This document shows positions 17,707 to 26,476 of a DNA stretch of 34,985 nucleotides, piece after piece. Where the stretch lies: positions 1 through 34,985 of the forward strand of contig JACZSK010000020.1 of NCBI GenBank assembly GCA_022574255.1, read 5' to 3'. Numbering within the stretch: position 1 is the stretch's first letter; every line of letters begins with the position of its first letter. Source of the DNA: Pseudomonadota bacterium (GTDB lineage Bacteria > Pseudomonadota > Alphaproteobacteria > Sphingomonadales > SMXR01). Under the pieces are notes generated by a model. It was not told the DNA's origin and did no database searches. It saw only the letters and a list, made by a program, of their open reading frames with translations. Position numbers and translations under genes: made by a program.

Positions 17707-20367
17707 ATGAGCCAATTCGCGAATGATTCGCTTGCGTTGCTCCAGGTGAGCCTGGATCACATGGATGAAGGTCTTGCGATCTTCGATGCGGATTCGTGTC
17801 TGGTTCGCTGGAACAAATCCTTCGCCAAGCAATTTGGATATCCGGCAAGCCTTATGAAGGCGGGTATATCCGTAAAAAAACTTGTTCGTTTCGATGCCGA
17901 ACGAGGAATATACGGTGAAGGCGATCCCCAGGCCCTGGCCGAGGATCGGGTCCGGTGTTTTTCAGAGAGAAACCAGCACAGTTATTCCCTCGACATGCCC
18001 GACGGAGCTTTTCTGCAAGCCAATTGCTATCCGCTGCCCGAAGGCGGAATGGCGCTGGTGTACCGAGACATAACCAGGCAACGGCGGACCGAAGACAGGC
18101 TGCGGCGCCAGGCCGAGATCATTCAGGGTATACATGAAGCGATCTTCGTTGTTGATGAGGCCGGGCTGATCACCGGCTGGAATCGCTCTGCGGCACGCCT
18201 GTGGGGTCATGAGCCCGAAGAGGTTGTGGGCAAGCACCGCAGCCTGTTAATAGAGCCGGGACAGCGATACACGTCTGAGCCGGAAATTCGCAAGGCGATC
18301 AAGGCCAAAGGCCATTTCGAGAGCGAAATTCGTTGCATCAAGAAGAACGGCGAGAAATTTGTCGCGTCCATAATCGTGTCGCTACTGGAAGAAGAACAGA
18401 ATGGGCGCCAGCGATTTGTCATCTTTGCGCGCGATATTACCGCACGAAAACGCGCCGAGGCGGAAGCTGCCGACATGCAGCAGCGTTTTGAAGCATTTAT
18501 GACCCACAGTCCGGCGATGGCATTTATTAAGGATGCCGAGGGCTGCCTTGTTTACGCGAACAAAACTTATGAAGACACGCTGGGTCCAGATCGCCGGCAC
18601 TGGCTGGGAAAAAAGAACTCCGAGATTTGGGACGAAGAAACGGCGCGGAAGCTGAGCGAGAGTGACGAAAAGGTGCTCGCCACGGAAATGCCAGTGGTCA
18701 CGGAAGAGCGGATCGACACCGGTAACGGTATTAAAGTCTTTTTGGTCTCCAAATTTCCAATCAAGAGCAAGACCGGGGAAATACTTTTGGGTGGGCTGGC
18801 GCTTGATCTTACCGAAACCAAGAAGACAGAACAGGCCTTGCGCGAAAGCGAAGCGCGCTTGAGGGGCGTTCACGAAAGTGCCGCGGATGGCATTTTCACC
18901 ATGGACGAGAAGGGTATCATAGAGACCACCAATCAGGCGGCGGAGGAAATGTTCGGTTATGGTCGGGGGGAACTGATCGGCAAGGATGTAGCCGAACTGA
19001 TGGGCGGAGAACACAAGGCAAATCATCAGGCTTATGTCGATAAATACATGGCGACCGGGCGCGGGCAAATCCTGGGAGTTGGTCCGCGGGAATTGACCGG
19101 TATCCGTAAAGACGGCAGCGAGCTGGCAATGGATTTGGCGGTCAACGTAATGAAAATGGATGAGCGGCGCATTTTTGTCGGGGTGATACGCGACATCACC
19201 GACCGCATGGAGACCCGCAAGCAACTGCAGCAAGCCCAGAAAATGGAAGCCATCGGGCAATTGACCGGCGGCATAGCACATGATTTCAACAATATGCTGG
19301 CGGTTGTGTTGGGCAATCTGGAACTGGCGGTGGAGCGCGTCGCGGAGGGCAGGGAGATTGGTAAATTACTGGATCTTGCTTTGGAGGGTGCGACCAGGGG
19401 ATCGGACCTGACCAAGCGGCTTCTTGCTTTCTCTCGCCAGCAGTTCCTGGAACCCCGTATGGTCGATATCAACGACACAATCGGCGAAATGGCCGAAATT
19501 CTGCACCGCACCATCGGCGAAGGCGTCGAAATTGTCATGAATCCGGGCTCAGGTATATGGGGCACCAAGATCGACCCGATCCAGCTGCAAAGCGCGGTGT
19601 TGAATTTGACCATCAACGGTCGGGACGCCATGCCTGAAGGCGGGCGGCTGCAGATAACCACAGCCAATAAGGAAATCAGGAAAGACGGCAAGGGCAGCCG
19701 CCTGGGCCTGGAGCCCGGCGATTATGTGGTGGTTTCCGTCAAGGATAACGGCACCGGTATAAGCACTGACGATCTGGAACATATCTTTGAACCGTTCTTT
19801 ACAACAAAAGAAGTCGGCAAGGGCAGTGGCCTCGGACTGAGCATGGTGCATGGCTTCGCCGAACAGTCTGGCGGTAAAGCAGTCGCCAAAAGCAAGCTGG
19901 GCAAGGGCACGGAAATACTCCTGTACCTGCCCCGCTGCCAACAGACGGAGGAAGAGAGACCTGCCTCCCGGCACATTGAGGAAATCGCCGCGAAAGATTT
20001 CAGTGTGCTGTTGGTCGAGGATGATCGGGAAGTCAGAGCGCTTGTGTCCAAGTATTTGCGAACAATGAATCTTCAGGTGCTGGAGGCGGAAGATGGCGAG
20101 AGTGTGGAAAATATCTTGCGGGACAAGCCCCAAATTGACCTGTTGCTGACCGACATGGTTCTTCCCGGCGGCGTCGGCGGACCCGAAATTTCACGGCGCG
20201 TTCGCGAGCTATTTCCCGAGGTGAGGGTGCTGTATATGTCCGGATATGCGGCTCATTCGATGCTGCAGGGTGAAACCATCGAAGAAAGTGCGCGCTTGAT
20301 TCAAAAGCCCTTCCGGCGCCGGGAATTGCAAAAGGCCATCTCTGAAATCCTCTCGCTCTCTCTCTGA
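17707..20367 (+). CDS. Hybrid sensor histidine kinase, four PAS domains plus receiver
   Basis: This is an 886-aa soluble kinase without membrane segments. Four PAS domains occupy about 12-122, 138-247, 262-372 and 384-500. HisKA follows with phosphoacceptor His525 in GGIAHDFNN, then HATPase_c with DNGTGIS and GKGSGLGLSMV. A C-terminal receiver (~765-883) has EDD at 771-773, phosphoacceptor Asp816 in LLTDMVLPG, and Lys867 in IQKPF. PAS4 carries His440 at the place of the FixL haem ligand but lacks the matching distal Arg. Autophosphorylation and His-to-Asp relay within one protein are expected; an Hpt partner is not in this window. A near-consensus CtrA box lies upstream. Confidence 0.93.
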   Translation: MSQFANDSLALLQVSLDHMDEGLAIFDADSCLVRWNKSFAKQFGYPASLMKAGISVKKLVRFDAERGIYGEGDPQALAEDRVRCFSERNQHSYSLDMPDGAFLQANCYPLPEGGMALVYRDITRQRRTEDRLRRQAEIIQGIHEAIFVVDEAGLITGWNRSAARLWGHEPEEVVGKHRSLLIEPGQRYTSEPEIRKAIKAKGHFESEIRCIKKNGEKFVASIIVSLLEEEQNGRQRFVIFARDITARKRAEAEAADMQQRFEAFMTHSPAMAFIKDAEGCLVYANKTYEDTLGPDRRHWLGKKNSEIWDEETARKLSESDEKVLATEMPVVTEERIDTGNGIKVFLVSKFPIKSKTGEILLGGLALDLTETKKTEQALRESEARLRGVHESAADGIFTMDEKGIIETTNQAAEEMFGYGRGELIGKDVAELMGGEHKANHQAYVDKYMATGRGQILGVGPRELTGIRKDGSELAMDLAVNVMKMDERRIFVGVIRDITDRMETRKQLQQAQKMEAIGQLTGGIAHDFNNMLAVVLGNLELAVERVAEGREIGKLLDLALEGATRGSDLTKRLLAFSRQQFLEPRMVDINDTIGEMAEILHRTIGEGVEIVMNPGSGIWGTKIDPIQLQSAVLNLTINGRDAMPEGGRLQITTANKEIRKDGKGSRLGLEPGDYVVVSVKDNGTGISTDDLEHIFEPFFTTKEVGKGSGLGLSMVHGFAEQSGGKAVAKSKLGKGTEILLYLPRCQQTEEERPASRHIEEIAAKDFSVLLVEDDREVRALVSKYLRTMNLQVLEAEDGESVENILRDKPQIDLLLTDMVLPGGVGGPEISRRVRELFPEVRVLYMSGYAAHSMLQGETIEESARLIQKPFRRRELQKAISEILSLSL

Positions 20368-20383
20368 TGCATTATGAATCGGC

Positions 20384-20412
20384 AAAAAAAAGGGCCCGCG
20401 CTCGGCGGACCC
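20384..20412 (-). terminator. Rho-independent terminator of the cold-shock gene
   Basis: Read on the minus strand, an 8-bp stem with one mismatch (GGGTCCGC / GCGGGCCC arms, 5-nt loop) is followed by eight T residues. It begins 22 bp after the csp stop codon. No T-run follows in the plus direction, so it serves only the minus-strand gene. Confidence 0.85.
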
Positions 20413-20433
20413 TAATTCAGAATTGCTCTTGTA

Positions 20434-20643
20434 TCAGTCGGCGAGCTTTAGATTTTCCGCTGAGCTCTTCCCGTTCTGGCCGGGTGTGAGTTCAAACTCG
20501 ATCCGCTGACCTTCCTTGAGGTCATTCAGACCGGCTTGCTCAACAGCCGAAATGTGAACAAAAGCGTCCTTGTCACCTTCGTCAGGCGTGATGAAACCAT
20601 AACCCTTGACGGAGTTGAACCACTTAACGGTTCCGGTAGTCAT
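20434..20643 (-). CDS. Cold-shock domain protein (CspA family)
   Basis: The 69-aa product is a single cold-shock OB fold. RNP1 is KGYGFI and RNP2 is AFVHISAV, with the canonical opening MTTGTVKWFNSVKGYG. Such proteins bind single-stranded RNA and DNA and melt RNA structure. GAAGGAA lies nine bases before the ATG. A 223-bp region without a gene lies upstream, long enough for the structured leader often seen on csp mRNAs, though I cannot identify a specific motif. A clear terminator follows the gene. Confidence 0.96.
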   Translation of the reverse strand: MTTGTVKWFNSVKGYGFITPDEGDKDAFVHISAVEQAGLNDLKEGQRIEFELTPGQNGKSSAENLKLAD

Positions 20644-20866
20644 TAGCGTATTCCTTCTTCAGTCGTTACAACCACTCGCACAACATCGTGAGAGTGGGAC
20701 ACAGCTCAAAAAATCGCGGGTATTGAAGCTAGGTCGGCGTGACGAAGCAGGATACGCCGTGTATTCGAATGCTGATAACGACCATTTAGGCCGGGATTCG
20801 GCGAAATGCAATGAAATTTTGCACTTTTGGGAAACCCGGCGATCTTGTCGCGTCTCCGGGTGGGCC

Positions 20867-21469
20867 TCAAATGGCCTTTTCCATACGGATCATCGGAACA
20901 GTAATGTCCGCTGAAGTGTCAACGTCAAGGCGCTCCCTGGGCCGGTAGCCACAGGCCAAATAGAGCGGCTCACCCGACAATGTGGCCATCAGCTGGGTTC
21001 GCGAAAAGCCCGCCTCGCGGGCTGCCGTTTCGCACAGTTCGATAACAAGGCGGCCAATTCCCTGCCGTGCCCAATCGGGACGGGTATACATGGCGCGCAC
21101 CGGCGCGGCGTCCCTTGCGGGGTCCAGCAGCGCGGCGTCGCGCCCGCTCGTATGATTGCCGCCAAACAGCGTCTTGCGTTTGCTCCAGCCGCCGCAGCCG
21201 ACAATTTCACGACTGGTTTCACCGACCGCCTGAATCTCAATGACCAGATAGGTCCGGTCATCGATCAGCCGTGTATCGAGGCCCATCAGTTCACGCGATG
21301 CGGCGATTTGCGCGGTGGTCAGGTAGTCCCGCTGAAGTTCGCTGATCGCGGCATCCATAATGGCCGAAATGACCGGAATGTCGGCAACCGTCGCCCAACG
21401 GTGCAAAAACCGCTGGCTTGTTGCCGAGCCCACGACACTTGTTGCCAAGCCGATGACAGCGCTTCCCAT
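20867..21469 (-). CDS. GNAT family N-acetyltransferase
   Basis: The start is the ATG at 21469, because GGAGG lies five bases upstream; a longer GTG frame to 21514 would overlap the kinase gene and has no such site. The 200-aa protein carries the GNAT acetyl-CoA pyrophosphate loop RPDWARQGIGRLV at about two thirds of its length, then the beta-bulge region ending GYRPRERL. The acceptor substrate is unknown. It starts 25 bp after the stop of the upstream PAS kinase on the same strand, so the two are probably one transcript. About 35 N-terminal residues precede the fold and look mildly hydrophobic. Confidence 0.85.
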   Translation of the reverse strand: MGSAVIGLATSVVGSATSQRFLHRWATVADIPVISAIMDAAISELQRDYLTTAQIAASRELMGLDTRLIDDRTYLVIEIQAVGETSREIVGCGGWSKRKTLFGGNHTSGRDAALLDPARDAAPVRAMYTRPDWARQGIGRLVIELCETAAREAGFSRTQLMATLSGEPLYLACGYRPRERLDVDTSADITVPMIRMEKAI

Positions 21470-21494
21470 AATCGCCTCCACGGGCACGCTGCCG

Positions 21495-23786
21495 TCAGGT
21501 TGGGGCCTCAGCACGATCCTTCACGCCCGGTCTGGTGTCGTCCCCGATTCCGGTATCGGAGATGTTGTCCAGAAACGGCAATTCAAGCGTGAACATGGCG
21601 CCGTCCTCAATATTCTCGACCAATAGTCGACCGCCCATCTCGCTCACGATACCATAGGAAATGGAAAGGCCAAGGCCTGTTCCCTTGTTGATATCCTTGG
21701 TCGTGAAGAAGGGCTCGAAGACGCGCTCCAGGTATTTGGGGTCGATGCCGCCGCCGGTGTCACTTACTGTGAGGATGATGATCGCCTTGTCCGGATCGAA
21801 TTTCCCCGTGATGGTGATCTCTTTTTCACGGCTCCCGGAATTCGCAAGGATGGCATCCCGGGCGTTATTGATCAGGTTGAGCAGGACTTGCTCGACCTGG
21901 ACATGATGGCCGGTCACCGCCGGAAGATCATCGGGCAGGTCGGAATTAATAACTATACCGGCCAGATTCAGTTGCTGGCCAACAAGGGTCATTACGCCCT
22001 CCAGGGCAGCGGCCAATTGCACAGGCTTCGGACTTACGTCCGGTTGGCGGCCGAAAATTCGCATATGGTCGATTATTTTCGTCGCGCGCTTTACCTGACT
22101 GAGGATGCGATCAATCTTTTTTGCGGCGTAGTCCGGGTCAGTCTCCTTCTTGGTCAATTTCTGACTCAGGTTTTCTGCCGCAAGACCGATAATGCCCAGG
22201 GGCTGGTTCAACTCGTGGGCAATGCCGGTGGCCATCTCGCCCAGGGTTGCCAGCTTCGATGACTGAATGACCTGGGCATTCAGTTTGAGGCGCTCGGTGA
22301 TGTCATGGCCCACAGACAGCGTACCCCATGCCTTACCTTTGCTGTCCCTGAGCGTTGTGTTGAACCATTCGATCTGCAGTATTTCGCCGGATTTGGTGCG
22401 GATCGCGTTCTGCACACCATGGATTTCCTTGCGCGCCACCGCGTCGCCATGCGGGGCGTCAATTGAGGCCTGCTGATCTTCGGGAACAAATGTGTCGAAC
22501 CAGCTTTTCCCTACCACGTCGGACAGGGGAAAGCCGGCCAGATCTTCCAGGTACCTGTTGAATTTCTTGATGTGGCCTTCAGTGTCGAGCACCAGAATGA
22601 TGGCATGAGCAGTGTCGATAAGGCGCTCGGAGAATTCCATCTGATCGCGCAATTCCGCGGTGCGCCGCTCGACGCGCTTTTCGAGCTCTTTATTGAGTGT
22701 CTTGATTTCTTCCTGGGCAAGTTTTTCGTCCGTTACGTCCCGCGTAATGCTGACGTTGCCGATATGATTTCCATTGTCGTCCAATAAAGAGGTCAGCGAC
22801 AATTCCGCCTGCCTTATGGCGCCATTTTTCTGCTTCAGTTCAACCAGGCCTGTCCAGTTCCCTTCGCTGCTGATAGCCTGCATAACGTCCTCACGCCCTG
22901 CCAGCCATGCATCCGGGTCGGCATGCAACATAAAGGAGGATTGTCCGATCAAATCTTCACGGGAATACCCGAAAACGGTTTCCACACTCTCGTTGCCATC
23001 AATGATGGTGCCGTCGATCTGAAGAATGAGCACCGCGTCCTTTAGCTGCTTTATGACCAGCGCCAGGCGCCGGATCTCTTCATCCTTCAGCTGTTTTTCG
23101 GTAACGTCATGAACGGTCCCACGCATGGCCCGGGCTTTTCCGGCCGCATCCAGATAAACTTCGCCGCGCTCAACCACATATCGCAAGCTTCCGTCGTCGC
23201 GGATCACCCGGTGCTCAATTTCGTATTGCCCGCCGGTTTCAAGCGACAACTGAACAGCGGTTTCCAAAGCCTCGCGATCATCTGGATGGATATATTCCAG
23301 GAAGGCCTCGTAGGTCGCGCCAAACTGCTGAGGCTTTAATCCGAATATGCGGTAGACCTCATCGGACCAGGCAAGGCTGCCGGTAACGATATCCCAATCC
23401 CAGCTTCCCAATCTGGAAATGCGTTGGGCGGCGGCCAGATTTCGCTCGTTTTCCCCGCGCCGTTCAGATTCCATGATTCGGTTTACGATGACCAGTGCGG
23501 TGACCCAGATTACGGAGATCGCCAGGCCACGATTGGTCAGCACAATCCACGGGACACCGCCTGCGCTCGACAACAGGTAGCCGGCGCCGGTCAGCAAGCT
23601 TGCAGCGCTCGCCAGCAGAATTGTGAAATTACGGCTGCCGGTCCAATGGCCGCACAACACCATCGCCACGTAAGGAAGGCCACCGGCTACGCCCAGCGGT
23701 GTGGCCAGGTCAAAGGCAAGCGTTACCGCGGCAATTGCAAAGCTGACGACGACAACGCGGGACGGTATCTGCGTGAATTCCGACAT
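21495..23786 (-). CDS. Membrane PAS sensor histidine kinase
   Basis: This is a 763-aa kinase. Residues ~8-105 contain four to five hydrophobic helices, a membrane sensor module of MASE-like character. Three PAS domains follow (~120-232, ~242-355, ~385-498), with a coiled coil around 355-385. HisKA has His524 in [11 protein letters not shown], and HATPase_c has [15 protein letters not shown] and GTGLGLSIS. There is no receiver domain. The GIAHELNQP motif places it in the NtrB/DctB-like HisKA group. The partner regulator is not obvious; the orphan LuxR-type HTH at 25.6 kb is a possible remnant of one. The GNAT gene follows 25 bp downstream. Confidence 0.92.
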   Translation of the reverse strand: MSEFTQIPSRVVVVSFAIAAVTLAFDLATPLGVAGGLPYVAMVLCGHWTGSRNFTILLASAASLLTGAGYLLSSAGGVPWIVLTNRGLAISVIWVTALVIVNRIMESERRGENERNLAAAQRISRLGSWDWDIVTGSLAWSDEVYRIFGLKPQQFGATYEAFLEYIHPDDREALETAVQLSLETGGQYEIEHRVIRDDGSLRYVVERGEVYLDAAGKARAMRGTVHDVTEKQLKDEEIRRLALVIKQLKDAVLILQIDGTIIDGNESVETVFGYSREDLIGQSSFMLHADPDAWLAGREDVMQAISSEGNWTGLVELKQKNGAIRQAELSLTSLLDDNGNHIGNVSITRDVTDEKLAQEEIKTLNKELEKRVERRTAELRDQMEFSERLIDTAHAIILVLDTEGHIKKFNRYLEDLAGFPLSDVVGKSWFDTFVPEDQQASIDAPHGDAVARKEIHGVQNAIRTKSGEILQIEWFNTTLRDSKGKAWGTLSVGHDITERLKLNAQVIQSSKLATLGEMATGIAHELNQPLGIIGLAAENLSQKLTKKETDPDYAAKKIDRILSQVKRATKIIDHMRIFGRQPDVSPKPVQLAAALEGVMTLVGQQLNLAGIVINSDLPDDLPAVTGHHVQVEQVLLNLINNARDAILANSGSREKEITITGKFDPDKAIIILTVSDTGGGIDPKYLERVFEPFFTTKDINKGTGLGLSISYGIVSEMGGRLLVENIEDGAMFTLELPFLDNISDTGIGDDTRPGVKDRAEAPT

Positions 23787-23908
23787 GTATTGCTACTTGT
23801 CACTGAAATCAGGGCTCTGCCCAGCCCACCATATTCAGTGAAATAGAGTGTTTTGTGTGCAAAACCAGCGCTGCAGCGGGTAGAGACCGGGTTTCACTGT
23901 CGTTTGGT

Positions 23909-23967
23909 TTGCATAATATTGCCTAATACCAGCCAGCCATGAGAAGTTCGCTTGCAAATGTTTGCAG
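23909..23967 (+). repeat. Diverged third copy of the element subterminal repeat
   Basis: The right 29 bases, starting ATGAGAAGTTCG at 23939 and ending TTTGCAG, match 26131-26160 with one substitution and one single-base indel. The preceding ~30 bases (TCGTTTGGTT...) align without gaps to 26087-26130 at roughly two thirds identity. No tRNA half follows to the left as it does at 25.97 kb, so this end is eroded. Orientation is the same as the other copy. Confidence 0.6.
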
Positions 23968-23989
23968 ATACGGTTTGAATTTTGGGTGC

Positions 23990-24020
23990 AAAAAAAGACC
24001 GACCCGGAAGAGAACCGGTC
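23990..24020 (-). terminator. Rho-independent terminator downstream of porin 1
   Basis: Read on the minus strand, GACCG...CGGTC forms a 5-bp stem with a 14-nt loop that can pair further inside, and is followed directly by seven T residues. It would end the minus-strand porin transcript after the chemoreceptor remnant. Confidence 0.65.
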
Positions 24021-24154
24021 TCGGAACTGGTCTGAATGCCGGCGCTCTGCGAGGAGATTTCCGGGACGGTGGTTGTCATTTCTTCCGTCGCGGAAGCTAT
24101 TGCCCGCAAATTGGCCGTCGATTGCTCGCTGGCAGGCGTGGATATATTCGACCG
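24021..24154 (-). pseudogene. Methyl-accepting chemotaxis protein remnant
   Basis: About 44 minus-strand codons read TPASEQSTANLRAIASAT and then EEMTTTVPEISSQSAG. This matches the signalling-domain segment at residues ~394-428 of the intact chemoreceptor at 31825 ([27 protein letters not shown]). An in-frame TAG lies just upstream at 24155-24157, no start codon fits, and homology stops at the terminator. The rest of the gene is gone. It sits directly downstream of porin 1 on the same strand, the same order as the intact porin-chemoreceptor pair at 30.3-33.7 kb. Confidence 0.75.
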
Positions 24155-24221
24155 CTACGCACGGCTTGCCACCCCATGGTTACAGGAAGCTGGTTTGCTG
24201 GATTCTTGCCTGCCTCTGCCC

Positions 24222-25472
24222 TCAAAAACTGAAGCCGATAGTGAGCCAGAGCTTGCTGACATCGGGGCGTAAATCGGCACCGGAGAATTTGGCGTATTTG
24301 AGGGACAGCGAAACGTCTTTCCAAGGCTTGGCGGCGACCAGGAAGTCGAATTCCCCGCCCAGATCCTCGCTGCCGACTTGAGCGTCAAAATCACGATACC
24401 AGGCAGCCACCTTGATGTTCCCAATACCGCCGACATTCTTGAAGACGTAATCCGCATAACCCGTCAGCTCGGTAATGCCCGAGCCGGGTGTGGCCAGAAA
24501 ATTGTCGGTAAAGCCCTGGAAAGCATGCAGGGTGGCCAGCGGGGTTACGAAACCGCGCGCACCGTTGCCTTCAAGCTGCTCGTAGGAGAGGCGGGCGGTG
24601 AAGCCCTGGAACCCGGCGCCGCCCGCGGCCATGAAGTAATCCAGGCTGAAGTCCGCCGGATTCCTGGCATAGTCGGTCTGGGTGGCATATTCCGCGGCAT
24701 AGGTAATGGTGAGACCATCGTTGACCTTATGGGTGCCCTTGAAACGGGCGCCGAAGGTCTTGTTCGAAAGCCCCGGCGCATTGAACAGATCGATCAGATA
24801 GCTGTAAGCGGTGATTTTGCCGACACCGTCGATGTCGTAGGAGACGTTCAACAAATGCGTGTCGGCATCCCATTTGCCGCCCGCCGACCTGGAACCAAAG
24901 ATGCGGTTTACCTGCCACAGGTAGGTATAGTCCAGCTTGACGCCTTTAAGCGACGTGTTGGTCACACGAACCGCGTCGAAAGTCTGTTCGTTCTGGCGAA
25001 AGCCGACATTGCCGACGAAGCGGTCATTATCAAGCTTGATGCGCTGGCGGCCCACCTTGACAGTGGTGTCCTTGATGCCGGTATAGGTGACAGTCACCCG
25101 GTTCAGGCGCGTCGAATCCGGGTCGGCCACGACCGGGTAAGCGGTTTTGCCGTTCACCGTGCTGTTAAAATTGTTGGGCTCCAGGTCGCGGGTGAAATCA
25201 CCCTCGATAAAGACCTTGAAGCCTTTGTATTCCTCGGTGGCATAGCCGTAGCGCAGGCGAACGGTCACCGCATTGGCGGCTTCCGCGACGGCCTCGTGGC
25301 TGACATTCTCATAGCGCATCCTGGCGTTCAGGCTGAATTTGCCCTTGGTCAGAGCCTCGTTGAGAGAGTCTGCCGCGCTGGCGGTGGTGGGAAGGCCAAT
25401 CATCAAGGCCAGCAGCGCCAGAAAAATTCCCTTTTTCCACCTCGCCCTGATTTCGTTTCGCTTGTCCGACAT
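24222..25472 (-). CDS. Outer-membrane porin, alginate-export-like (porin 1)
   Basis: The ATG at 25472 (MSDKRNEIRA) is chosen because a good signal peptide follows: RWKK, then FLALLALMIGLPTTASA cleaved before ADS. Longer in-frame starts (for example 25568) would bury it. The 416-aa mature-type protein alternates short beta strands, is rich in Tyr, Phe and Gly, and ends in Phe (LTIGFSF), as beta barrels do. VGRQRIKLDNDRF followed by TFDAVRV is shared in form with porin 2 (VGRQELMYGAQRF, SFDAVRV), so both belong to the alginate-export/OprD-like group at some distance. The substrate is unknown. An orphan LuxR HTH gene is divergent upstream and a chemoreceptor remnant lies downstream. Confidence 0.85.
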   Translation of the reverse strand: MSDKRNEIRARWKKGIFLALLALMIGLPTTASAADSLNEALTKGKFSLNARMRYENVSHEAVAEAANAVTVRLRYGYATEEYKGFKVFIEGDFTRDLEPNNFNSTVNGKTAYPVVADPDSTRLNRVTVTYTGIKDTTVKVGRQRIKLDNDRFVGNVGFRQNEQTFDAVRVTNTSLKGVKLDYTYLWQVNRIFGSRSAGGKWDADTHLLNVSYDIDGVGKITAYSYLIDLFNAPGLSNKTFGARFKGTHKVNDGLTITYAAEYATQTDYARNPADFSLDYFMAAGGAGFQGFTARLSYEQLEGNGARGFVTPLATLHAFQGFTDNFLATPGSGITELTGYADYVFKNVGGIGNIKVAAWYRDFDAQVGSEDLGGEFDFLVAAKPWKDVSLSLKYAKFSGADLRPDVSKLWLTIGFSF

Positions 25473-25642
25473 TTGCCTGATCCTGTTTACTTGTTCCCGT
25501 AAAATCTCTTTTTTAGGCCTTCCCCTGGCGCCCGGCGCCGCTTCGGTAATAAGCGTGTAATTCGCCATGTTCCATTTGTTGGAACCGCAAATTTCGAACA
25601 CGATATCCCTTCTGACATTCTTGTCGGCTTGACGATCACGCT

Positions 25643-25885
25643 GTGGCCGACCGCTCCAATGGTGAAATGAATGGCGATGATAGTCCACTTCTTCATTTCA
25701 CGTACCGCCAGCGAGAGGTTCTTGGCCTGCTGACCGAAGGCCTGTCAAACAAGGTGATAGCTGGCAAGCTGGACATCCGGGAAGTAACCGTGAAGTTGCA
25801 TCTGAAAAATATTTACAAGCTGCTCGGGGCCCAGAACCGGACTCATGCCGTGCATATCGCCCTTAAGCTCGGCTGGAGCGCCTGA
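25643..25885 (+). CDS. Orphan LuxR-type HTH domain, probably truncated response regulator
   Basis: The 80-aa frame (GTG at 25643; ATG at 25667 is an alternative) is almost entirely a GerE/LuxR HTH: TYRQREVLGLLTEGLSNK, then TVKLHLKNIYKLLG. By my count 39 of 60 positions equal the C-terminal domain of the response regulator at 28915. No receiver domain is encoded upstream; an in-frame stop lies at 25613-25615 and the space to the porin start is too short for one. It is either a decayed regulator or a functional stand-alone HTH. It is divergent from porin 1, mirroring the regulator/porin arrangement at 29-30 kb. Confidence 0.7.
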   Translation: MADRSNGEMNGDDSPLLHFTYRQREVLGLLTEGLSNKVIAGKLDIREVTVKLHLKNIYKLLGAQNRTHAVHIALKLGWSA

Positions 25886-25949
25886 CCTGCCGGAACCACC
25901 GCCAATGCCAATGCGCAGATGTGGGGGCCGGCTACTGGGTTGAAGAGAA

Positions 25950-26101
25950 GGCCGCAGCGGCCCGTGGCGGAGGGGGCGGGATTCGAACCCGCGGTGGGCT
26001 GAAACCCACGCCGGTTTTCAAGTTCAGCGATGGCCATGTTGGGTAGTGTTGTCCGGTGCTGAAAGGCGCTGTTTTGTGCGGGCTCCAGAGTTCGTTTCGT
26101 C
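25950..26101 (-). repeat. Attachment-site copy: 3' half of tRNA-Ser(UGA) plus flank (left copy)
   Basis: On the minus strand the sequence runs from the anticodon loop (CTTGAAAA, anticodon TGA at 26018-26020) through a class II variable arm (GTGGG/CCCAC stem), T-arm and acceptor 3' strand to CCA at 25965. The 5' half is missing: what precedes the loop cannot pair with CCGGC. GGCCGC-A-GCGGCC (25950-25962) then gives a hairpin like a tRNA terminator. Bases 25976-26025 are identical over 50 nt to 34857-34906, and diverged similarity continues to 26101. A break at the anticodon loop is typical of tyrosine-integrase att sites. It is not a working tRNA. Confidence 0.8.
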
Positions 26102-26130
26102 CGCGTAATGGTGTCCAATATTGGTCAATT

Positions 26131-26160
26131 ATGAGAAGTTCGTTTGCAAAATGTTTGCAG
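26131..26160 (+). repeat. 30-bp subterminal repeat of the element
   Basis: Begins ATGAGAAGTTCGTTTGC and ends TTTGCAG. It matches 23939-23967 apart from one substitution and one indel. It lies 105 bp inside the left tRNA-half copy. It contains paired TTTGCA motifs and may be an integrase or excisionase arm site (inference). Confidence 0.6.
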
Positions 26161-26476
26161 TTTGGCGCCGGTTTTGCGTACAGCGCACTTCCCTAATCCC
26201 GAGATTGAACAAGCGCCGGGGAACAGCTCGATTCCGCAAGTGTCACGGGCGCGTGAATATGCTATGCTCCGGTTTAGGTGTATCATCCGATCAGTGATGA
26301 TCTGTGCGTAAGTTCTGGCAGGTTAACCTTGATCACGTTGTTGAGAATCAATTGCCGGAAATCTTTGGCAGCGCTCGCGATGGCGCCGCCGGTGGTGGTG
26401 TCCGCTCTCGACCTCTCAATACGCCCGGGTATGATCCGTTGCTTCCGACCCGATCCCGGCAATCGGATTAGCCCCG

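Larger units (their letters stand above)
23787..24221. other. Gene-poor stretch between kinase and porin
   Basis: This 435-bp stretch holds no intact gene. It contains a diverged copy of the element-end repeat (23909-23967), a minus-strand terminator (23990-24020) and a chemoreceptor remnant (24021-24154). The left ~120 bp should contain the promoter of the minus-strand kinase; no clear -35/-10 pair is visible to me. Confidence 0.6.
25886..26476. other. Element end / gene-free region before kinase
   Basis: This 591-bp stretch has no convincing gene. It contains the truncated tRNA-Ser copy with its flanking repeat (25950-26101), the 29-bp subterminal repeat (26131-26160), and the leader of the kinase gene. 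Around 26282-26301 there is an ATCATC...GATGAT inverted repeat with an 8-nt spacer, a weak operator candidate. A short plus-strand ORF overlapping the kinase start has no supporting features. Confidence 0.5.

Noticed and set aside
25965-26022. A functional tRNA-Ser gene
   Set aside because: Only the anticodon loop to CCA is present; the preceding bases cannot form the anticodon stem or D-arm, so it is an att-type half copy. The same holds for 34846-34903.
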